64,000 nt of DNA, taken from assembly GCA_015847255.1 (NCBI GenBank), contig JADLZK010010879.1:310001-374000 (forward strand), given 5' to 3'. Each line of letters begins with the position of its first letter. Positions within the stretch are counted from its first letter, which is position 1. The translations under genes and the position numbers were made by a program. Below, piece by piece: positions 56,301-64,000 of the stretch. This DNA is from Hyparrhenia diplandra. Its lineage: Eukaryota > Streptophyta > Magnoliopsida > Poales > Poaceae. The notes under the pieces were generated by a model. The model did not search any database, was not told the DNA's origin, and was given only the letters and a program-made list of their open reading frames with translations.

Positions 56301-57218
56301 ATTTCGCACAAAAAGGTACGAGCCGGTGAAATCTCCAGGCATGTGGCGGATGCCGTGCACCAGAAGTGAACCTTTTTCAGCAAACGAATCCAACATCCTG
56401 TGTCACGCACGCACGTCTCCTGAAGCCTCGGCCGTTACGCCAGTGGACACCGAGGCCCAGCTTGACTAGGTGGGGAGCCCGCACAAGGAAGCCGGCCCAT
56501 TTGCGTTACCTGCTAACCAAACAAACGCATATGGCCTCTCAAAAAAAAAAAATGCATATGGTGGATGGAGGTAAACAAATTTTGTTAAGATCTGAAATAA
56601 AGTGAAAAAAAAAGCATCTGGATTATTCTACCTCGTTAGTTTGCTTTGCTGTGCAGGGGTCTTTGATCCCTGGATTGACATCAGTCCACTATCAGGATTT
56701 TACTCCAAAAGATCCTTGTCTTCTGTACAGCTTAAGTTGTTGCGGCGGTAATTGCGGATGCAATCTCTATAGGAGTACACCACAACCGGACCATGCCTGT
56801 CATTTGCTAAGCCTCAAGTTCTGCGTATATCTTCAGTGTGTGTTTAGTTCGTACTCTGAGTTATAGGTGTGTGTTAGTGTGTAGGGTATGGCGTGTCAGT
56901 GTGAGTTCAGTGTTCAGAGACCAAGAACTTTTTACACCCATGCGGCCTTCTCATTTCTCTCTATGTTTTTTTTTTTGACAAAGTCTAATATATGTTTGCG
57001 CGCGCCTAAAATGACCCTGCCTGCAGCTATAGCACGTGTGCACAGTGTGCTTCCATGAAATGGCGTCGCGATGATCGACTGGAGGACGAATCCATGTTCT
57101 CGTAGCTCAGTTCATTCCTTCTTATTACCGCATTGTCAGACAAGAGATCCATCCAATCGAGCCAAGGCCAACCAAACCAACACATTATTTCCCATCGTGC
57201 ACGCACGCAGACGCAGGT
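53362..57218. other. Intergenic, no gene recognised
   Basis: Nearly 3.9 kb with only short chance frames (for example overlapping frames at 53279-53721 and 55874-56410). A GT-rich stretch lies at about 56836-56930. The last part probably holds the 3' UTR of the quinone-oxidoreductase gene. Confidence 0.45.
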
Positions 57219-59049
57219 TCACTCTGCATCATCACCCATTTCCACAACGATTTTGCCGGTGGCATGCCCCTCCATGCTCTTGGCCCACGCCTCCTGCGCT
57301 CTGCTCAACGGGTACCTGGAGTCGATCACCGTCTTGAGCTTCCCCTGCCTCGTCATGTCCACCAGCCACTCCATCTCCTCCTTCTTGGGGACCACGATCA
57401 GCGACACCAGCCTCTTCTTGGCGAAGGTCACCTTCTGCAGGAACGACTTGGCCGCCGCGACGATCCCCGGGGTGAGGTCGACGACCGTGGCCCTGTCGGC
57501 CAGGACCGGCACGAACGCCGACCACGGGGTGCCCGTCGCGCAGTGCGCCACCGCGTCGTACTTGGTGCCCGACGGGCTCCGCAGCGTGGCGCCCTCGGGG
57601 GTCTTGTAGTCCAGCACCTCGTCGGCGCCCAGCAGGCCCCGACGAGGCCCAGGTTGCGCGCGCCGCAGGTGGCCGTCACGTGGAGACCTGCCAGCTTGGC
57701 CAGCTGCAGGGCGTAGTGGCCCACGCCGCCGGAGGCCGCGGTCACCAGCACGTTCTTGGGGCCGTTGTTACTGTCGGCGCCGGAGCCGGAGCCGGAGACG
57801 CCGTCGAAGCTGCTGACACCCGCGGCCTTGAGCTGCTGCAGCGCGGTCGACGCGGCCGTGGGCAGAGAGGCGCCTTCCGCCGCAGACACCTCCGGTGGCC
57901 GTGCCACGGTAAGAGACGCCGGCGCCACCGCGTACTCAGCTAGCCCGCCCCCGGTCTTCCACCAGAGATGGTAACTTTGTCACTGCTGGATGGGTAATGC
58001 AGTAGTAAATGGAATTCGAAGTGAGAATATATATATGTATTACCGGGAAGCTGATGGAGATGACCTTGTCGCCTGGTTTGAAGTTGGTCACACCGCTGCC
58101 TAGCTCTACCACTTCGCCGGACATGTCTCCAACTGTATTTTTGCCATGGCAACAAGATCCAGTTCTCGCATTGTTACAAGGTAAAGTGTGTAACTGCAGT
58201 AGAAACTGCATCGATCATAAAATTTGTGCAGGCAAAAGACATTGTCCACGATTGGTATGACCAACACGTTCTAGCGCTGTCTGCAGATATCAATGAAGAT
58301 ATGTGTTCCGCAAAGGGCCAAATAGGGAAAAGCTATTCTTTTCGTGCTGAAGCAAAAGCCAAAAGCTAAGGGTAAGTTGATGAGTTGGAACTGATAAGTG
58401 CATTAGTTGGAAAGCTGGGTGAGACAATGCCCTTCACATGGCTAATCGTCACCATCATCACATTTTATTTTTAGTTTCAAAAAAAAAAAAAATCTCATTT
58501 TCTTTTCAGGATCGGTATCAGTCACCAACTAGCGTCGCCGAACCAACAGCACCAAGTGTTCCAGGAATCTTGAGCAATTGCCAATATCAATGGTGTTACA
58601 ACTACAACAGAGCACTAAATTGATCTAAAATTATTTTAGCAAGTGTTCAATTACAACAGAGCACTAAATTGATCTAAGATTATTTTAGCAAGTGTTCAAT
58701 TACAACAGAGCACTAAATTAATGTGTTGTTGAGACATGTAGGTGTAGCGTACCTGGTATGAAGGGGAACTTCCTAGGCAGGAAGGGGCGGACCATGCCCT
58801 TCTGAATTTTCCAGTCGACGGGGTTGATGCTGGCCGCCTCCAGCTTGAGCAACACCTCCCCCTTGTTCGGGGATGGGACCGGAACATCCACATGCTGAAA
58901 TCAGGCAGCAAGAAAAGCTCTTCTTGACCATGAACGACAGGAACAGCAGGTGTTTGGGTGGTGCTAATGTAGTGTACCTTTAGGCCTTCTGCTCCTCCAC
59001 CATACTTGTCGTACTGCAGAGCTCTCATCGTCTTCTTGGGAGCAGCCAT
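57219..59049 (-). CDS. Quinone-oxidoreductase homologue (zinc-type MDR family, CeQORH-like); one frameshift
   Basis: NADPH-dependent reductase of quinones/enones; the Arabidopsis homologue is at the chloroplast inner envelope although it has no cleavable transit peptide. Exons 59049-58978, 58894-58753, 58132-58044 and 57955-57219. Order of motifs: MAAPKKTMRALQYDKYGGG, PVPSPNKGEVLLKLEAASIN, PVDWKIQKGMVRPFLP, GEVVELGSGVTNFKPGDKV, GGGLAEYAVAPASL, the nucleotide-binding VLVTAASGGVGHYALQLAKL, then VLDYKTPEG and HATGKIVVEMGDD at the C-terminus. A base is missing in the C-run 57637-57640 (between GLVGA and LGADEV); with it the length is 346 residues, a little over the usual 330. The exon 3 start (GVGDMSGEVV) differs slightly from the usual GTDVAGEVV, so that acceptor is less certain. 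The 5' leader is CT-rich on the coding strand. Confidence 0.85.
58604..58718. repeat. 49-bp tandem repeat in QOR intron 2
   Basis: Units starting ACAACAGAGCACTAAATTG at 58604 and 58653 (one difference), with a third partial unit from 58702 to about 58718. It lies 35 bp from the exon 2 donor. Confidence 0.92.
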
Positions 59050-59869
59050 GGCTGGCTTGGTGCTTGCTTCTATGTGCGGACAGAGAGAGAGGGATAGAGA
59101 GAGAGAGAGAGGTGGTTCGATATGGTTGGCCAGGCTCAGGCAGTGTTGTGGACAGAAATGAGCCAGTTGCTTCTAGTTTCAGATATCAGCTCTGCATGGG
59201 TGTATCAGCTAAAACCAATAAAAGTGTCATTGTATGGTTAACTCCATGTTTCTAGCACAGGGATTACACCTTTTCTTTTTTAGTCGAGGATTGCCCGGAC
59301 AAATAAGGCGGATAGGGGGGGAGACAACAACACAAGATGAAGAAGCGTTCTAGAAAGGTCGATGTTGTGTCCGCTTTCGGAAGGCACGATCAAAGAAATT
59401 GTTGACGTGGCTGACTGAGATGCTGTATTCGTGGCCATTTGAGTACTGGATTTGTTGCCAAATGAGATGTCCGAGGATTCGTCTTGTTAAAGATAACTAT
59501 AATTATTCCCAGCGTTCTTTGTGGGTATGTAAAAAGAAAATTTGAATAAATTTGATTAGATGCTAACTTTATTATAGAAATGAAAAAGAGGAGTTGGTCG
59601 ATTCCCGATGATGCTAGCACCGTCACCACCACCCATAGACCCGCCGTCTCTCCGGTCCTCACTAATTTGGGCGGCGCATGGCGGCCTCTGGTCTTCACCT
59701 GCGCATGGGGACCTTGAGCAAGCCGTAGGGAACTTGCCTGCGCATGGCAGTTATAAGGAAGTAGGAGCTGCATGGTGAGATTGATTAGTGGTGGATAATA
59801 ATGATGATTTACCGTGGCTAGTGGAAGACGGAGAAGGATCATTAATTGCAAATTGGGTGGAGATATATA
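59050..59869. other. QOR upstream region
   Basis: A GA-rich run at 59082-59111 lies directly above the start codon and is probably leader sequence. No other gene recognised. Confidence 0.4.
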
Positions 59870-60420
59870 TGTGCATCGTGCCGTGCCGGCACGGCAGCAC
59901 GCCATCGTGCCGCACCGTGCCGCCGTGCCGTGCAAAGGCGGGCCTCGTGCGAGGGGCGGCCTAGGCGCGGCATGCAGTGCCGATTTTCCGTGCCGTGCCG
60001 CTGTCGTGCGGGCGTGCCGAGGTCGAGGACGGCGAGCACCGATGGCGGGAGCGGGGCGACGGGCGCTATGGCAAGCGGGCGAGGGCTAGCGGCGCCCTTG
60101 GCGGCGCGGGCGCGTGGCGTGGCTGGCGAGGGAGCCAGCGGCGAGGGCGGCGGCTGCTGCTCTTGGCGAGGGCGGCGTGGCTCTGCGAGGCGTACACGGC
60201 GGCGTTGCGGCGGGAGGCTCATGGGGACTGGGGGAGTGGAGCGATGGGAAGGAACTAAACGTGTTGGGCTGTTTTTTTTTTTTTTAGTGGGACGCGCGTT
60301 GGGCTGTTGGAGGCCTGTTGGCTGTGCCTGTTGTTTTGGACATTCTTATGGGCTGTTGAATGTTGATTGAGAAAAAAATCACCGGGCCGTGCCTGCGGCA
60401 GGCCTCGTGTGCTGCGACGG
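59870..60420. repeat. GTGCCGTGCC-rich GC block
   Basis: GTGCCGTGCCGGCACGGCA and variants recur many times in 59870-60015, again as GGGCCGTGCC near 60385. The block is much richer in GC than its flanks. It resembles the 4577-4700 patch at the F-box gene. It is likely part of a DNA transposon with repetitive subterminal sequence; termini not identified. Frames in it are shadows. Confidence 0.4.
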
Positions 60421-60436
60421 GCACCGCGTGCGGGTG

Positions 60437-60728
60437 GCGGCCATCCACCACTACGGTGAATTACAAACCTGAAAGAACCAATGGTAAAGAATTACCATAC
60501 CCCGATGTTCCATCTCCGGTTTAGTAGTAACAACATTTGCTGAATTCTTTATCTGTGTGAACTTATCGAGGGGCATTCTCTTGCCCAATGCTGATCACTG
60601 CCACAGAAAAAGCATCCTCCCTTTCCCTTATTGTTGTTGTTCTTCTTTTTAAATTGTGCTGTCTGAACAGGCTTGTTTGTGTTCTCTTGCTTGTTTTGGT
60701 TTTTCTTCTTATTAAACTTGCGGAATCC
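60437..60728 (-). pseudogene. Copia gag-protease fragment
   Basis: On the minus strand, a Lys/Asn-rich segment leads to a CCHC zinc knuckle (CFFCGSDQHWAREC), stops, then GTSGYGNSLP and SP-stop-WWM. The last part matches the stretch before the protease active site in grass Copia polyproteins. It is broken by stops and ends at 60437 just before the active site would follow. Its upper end abuts the LTR at 60729 exactly. Confidence 0.7.
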
Positions 60729-62112
60729 TGTAAGTGCAATCAAGCTCTAAGTGGGTTTTGGCGTTGATGACCACCCAATTAGAGGACTAATGAGATTTAC
60801 GAAGATGACATGCAGGGAATAAAATGTGGAGTTGATGTACAGGTCCAAAGGCACCAAATAAGCTAGATGGTGGTGTTTCCGGATCAAGGCGTTTAAATTA
60901 TTTCATATTGTGAATCTTGAGTTAGGAAATGCCGTACTATTAAGAGGATCCTAGGATTCTCGGGTACACTGTGGACCAAGTGCTCTAAACATCAAATCAG
61001 ACACAAAACACAACTCAAGCTTTGATCGCGGCCGGCTTTTCTACATGATTTCACTCTTTTCTTTGTCGAGGGTTGGCTTGGCGGTGCAGCGCATTGAGTC
61101 TTGGCGATGCCGCCCCCGGTGGCGGTGCCGCGTGTCGATCGGCGATGCCACACTTAAACCCGACCGTTGGGGCTGTGGGGTATAAATACCCATTCTACCC
61201 CTCCCACAACAGTCATCGGCTCATTCCTTCTTCTTCCTCGGCGAGACGGCCGGGAACACACCTCTTGCTCTCTCTCACTCCTCCATTGAAGCACCTTGAG
61301 CTCCCCACTCAATCTCTCACTTCCCACGAGAGATTTTTGAGGGAGACAGTACTGCAAACCGATTGGAGACCGAATCTACTACTTCCCCCCACTCAAAAGA
61401 GCATTTGGTTCACGTTTGGCGGAACCCTAGGGTTCTTTACTCTTGGAGCTTGCTCCTAGGCGGCTAGGCGTCGCCCTTGAGCTTGCCCCTTCGTGTGGCA
61501 GCCTTGGGAGGTTTGTAACCTCACACAATCGGCAATACATTACCCCGCATCTCTAGGGTTAACTCCCTAGACTTGTGAGCGAGGGAAAAAGCAAGCGGGT
61601 GGGCAAGCTAAGCCTTGTGTGGCAACCTCAACAACGTGGACGTAACCCGGCTTTGTGTGGCGGCGGTAACCACGGGTTAAATCCTTATGTCACTCGTGTT
61701 CTTTACTTTCTTGCATATTGTGTCTTGTGAGAAAGGGTTTCGTCCCGATCTACCTTGCTGCAGGGTTTTTGTCACCTTTGGCTATATTTCTGTGAAGTAT
61801 TTTGTGTGCAGGAACAAGTGTGAATCATAAGCTTCACTCACATAGCCCTCAGATTCACGTTGTGGTCACCTCTGTCGGGGTGACTCGCGGTAGTGCCGCT
61901 TCGAGGGCAGCGGCGATGCCGCGCCCATCGGCCTCGGCAATGATCCGGTCTCGGTTTTGGTTACTCTCGTCTCATTGTCGGTTTTTGTGGCGGTGCCGTG
62001 CCTATCTGCGGCAGTGCAGCGCCCTCTGTCTTGACGGCGTGCATAAGTTTTAACAGATTGATTTTTAGGGGTCAGCCTATTCACCCCCTCTAGGCTTCCA
62101 TCGGATCCTACA
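60729..62112 (+). repeat. Long LTR of a SIRE/Maximus-like Copia element
   Basis: Starts TGTAAGTGCAATCAAG, ends GGATCCTACA (TG...CA), 1,384 bp. TATA box in GGTATAAATACCC near 61180. Directly followed by a primer binding site, so this is a 5' LTR rather than a solo LTR. The long size and the opening with a GTTTTGGCGTTGATGACC phrase suit the SIRE/Maximus lineage. No second LTR is in the window. Confidence 0.7.
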
Positions 62113-62114
62113 AG

Positions 62115-62126
62115 TGGTATCGGAGC
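62115..62126 (+). other. Primer binding site
   Basis: TGGTATCGGAGC, one base from the plant initiator-Met tRNA site TGGTATCAGAGC, two bases after the LTR end. Confidence 0.8.
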
Positions 62127-64000
62127 AAGGATACTTCGTATCACGCTTCACCGGCGTGAAGTATGGGATATGTGGGAGGGATCGAGAAGAGGAGGCAAGC
62201 CTACCATCCCCATAGAGGATGTGGAGGCCAGCGGCGGCGTGACTCTCTCTCGCATACGACTAGGCGTTGGTATTTCTAACGTCACTAACTAGAAACAGAT
62301 ATAAACCTATCACTAGCAATGGCGTCAAAAATGAATATCGAGATGTTGCTTGAGATAAAACTAAAAGAAAATTATTCATTGCGAGTTCATAGCATATCCG
62401 AAAAGGTTGTCATCCCTATAGTTAAACTACTAATATGCAAAGAATAACATATTCGTACTATGCCTTGATAAACTTCTCAATAAGTAAATAAACAATAATA
62501 AGCTGGGTATCAAAAGTTTACGAGATATGAATATACCATTGTAGCATTTTAACCCGGGAGTAAGAACGAGGTCTTGAATTTATATTCTACCACGAGGAAA
62601 GAAGTCTACTATCATGAATTAACTATGCATGTGTGTATCTAAACATTAATCATCTCTCGTATGCAAAGCTTAAGTATTAAGTTTATCAATTACTTAAACA
62701 GGGATCAAAGTTCACAATAAAGATAATGATAAAAGTTCTAATAAATAGATTCAACCAAGTCATATCCGGTGTGCATCTTGGAAAGTGTCAAACAATGGGC
62801 GATAGCAATTCATAGGTTAGCTAGCATTAGAAACTCCAATATGTAACTCTAAACTATAAGTTAGGATCTACGATTAGTGCAATACATCTAACAATCATCG
62901 AAGAAAGACTAATTAAATCCACACATGAGGACGAGAATCCGTGAAGACTAAGGCGAAACTTAGAACAACCCGAATAATATCATCCGCTAGGCCTACATAC
63001 GGGGGATGGATTGCAAAAGGACTCAATGGTCTTTGTCACCACCACGATCTACCACGACCCGGCACATAGGGTGCAAACGCAGGTAAATAAGATCTAATCA
63101 CCATGATTACATCATCTCTACCACTCACCCATAATATTGATGGATGGCGCTATCACGAATCCATGCATGAACATAAAAGTAATTCAACTATGCTAAACAT
63201 GTAATCAAAGTAAATACTAGAACAAATAATCTCGAATATAAACATGATCAAGATATTCATATTAAGAACGTTAATGCGGAACTTGAAGACTACTTACAAT
63301 GAAGAACTTACAAGAACGAGGCGATCTTGGTAGGCCTCCGACGATCGAGGAGGCGGATTTCTCCCTTCCTACTAGATCTAATCTTGATTGCTACTCTTCC
63401 TAAAGCGGTGTTTCTAGAGCGTGGGATTGATGACTTGGATCTTGAAGCTATTTGTTGATGAACTTGATTATGAACTAGATGATCACGAAAGGGGGTCTAG
63501 GGGTCTCCTTATATAGCGGGAGGAGGTGCCGGGGGTTTGACCTAGATACATCTCGGGATCCCTACCGACGCCCTCGGATCAAACCGACATTAAAGCGGGT
63601 GGATTAGATTGAGTCTTGAAGTCGGTTGAGGAAGCTTCCGGGGCGGGGGCGACTTGGCGGAGGGGAGGCCGATCGGCCCCATTATTGGGCGACGTCGGCC
63701 CGGTTTAACCCACCACGGTGCCGTAATCCGTCGTGTCTTCTGGAGTCTTCTAGATGATGGTTTCTTGGGTGTTAAGTCTCGTTCACGTCGGGATTAGTCG
63801 GTGTCTTCTAGGGTCTTCTCTCGAGTTGGATTGCATTACGTTGCGTAGTCGTGCGGCTCACGCAATTACGGTGTTTTTCTGTTTAGTCCACGCAATTCAC
63901 AACTTTACCAAAACTGATAGAAATATGTTAGTGACCCCCTATTCTAGGTTGTTATTATGATTTATACCCCTTTCTCATGTTTATTTGATTAATAAATTTA
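62127..64000. other. Retrotransposon-derived sequence, probably a second element
   Basis: The Copia leader lasts only to about 62260. After that the sequence changes to AT-rich DNA containing ATCACTAGCAATGGCGTC and, from about 63290, a promoter-like region with CTTATATAGCGGG. This looks like a minus-oriented Gypsy-type LTR (complement of ...GACGCCATTGCTAGTGAT). No coding domain is recognisable, and the element runs off the window. Confidence 0.4.

Noticed and set aside
5528..59574. Functional link between KDSB and GAE as a pectin gene cluster
   Set aside because: They are over 40 kb apart, KDSB is dead, and no other wall genes lie between them.
63284..63640. CTTGAAG motifs near the right end as an extension of the hairpin family
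   Set aside because: Only three isolated occurrences without paired stems of more than 3 bp.

Overview
This is nuclear DNA from a flowering plant, almost certainly a grass. Evidence: intron-containing genes with very GC-rich first exons, several Stowaway elements with the grass-type CTCCCTCCGT terminus, Tourist-like elements with TTA target duplications, and a SIRE/Maximus-like Copia LTR. The species cannot be named from sequence alone. No tRNA, rRNA, CRISPR or bacterial feature was seen.

Layout. 1-3.2 kb: intergenic with two Tourist-like MITEs. 3.3-4.6 kb (-): F-box gene. 5.5-9.6 kb (-): decayed eight-exon CMP-KDO synthetase (KDSB) pseudogene with a LINE-like insertion in its last intron. 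10.2-14.5 kb (+): ubiquitin-specific protease with a ZnF-UBP domain (UBP1/UBP2 type), head-to-head with the pseudogene. 16.0-16.6 kb (+): single-exon RING protein. 17-20.6 kb: MITEs and two LINE 3' fragments. 21.4-24.1 kb (+): NEPRO-like (DUF4477) nucleolar protein, tail-to-tail with SEN54 (24.9-27.0 kb, -), a tRNA-splicing endonuclease subunit. SEN54 is head-to-head with an RNF4-like RING E3 (28.8-30.6 kb, +). 31.7-35.4 kb (-): cyclin C. 36-39.8 kb: repeats and MITEs. 39.9-46.4 kb: complete LTR retrotransposon (5-bp target duplication AAAAG, short LTRs) with no recognisable gag-pol. 51.2-52.7 kb (+): UDP-glucuronate 4-epimerase (GAE). 57.2-59.0 kb (-): quinone-oxidoreductase homologue. 60.4-64 kb: nested retrotransposon remains.

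The genes are ordinary housekeeping functions: ubiquitin pathway (F-box, UBP, two RING proteins), RNA processing (NEPRO-like, SEN54), Mediator kinase (cyclin C), cell-wall sugar supply (GAE; KDSB pseudogene), redox (QOR). There is no operon-like logic; shared promoters occur only at the head-to-head pairs.

Two observations stand out. First, the interior of the 6.5-kb LTR element carries dozens of short stem-loops with different stems but nearly the same loop (NNGAA, usually ATGAA or TTGAA, closed by C:G); I do not know a described equivalent. Second, five of the nine apparently functional genes carry single-base frameshifts (seven in all, six of them missing one base, mostly in homopolymers), which looks more like residual assembly error than five independent gene deaths. 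The KDSB pseudogene, by contrast, has stop codons and a 17-bp duplication that base-calling error would not explain.
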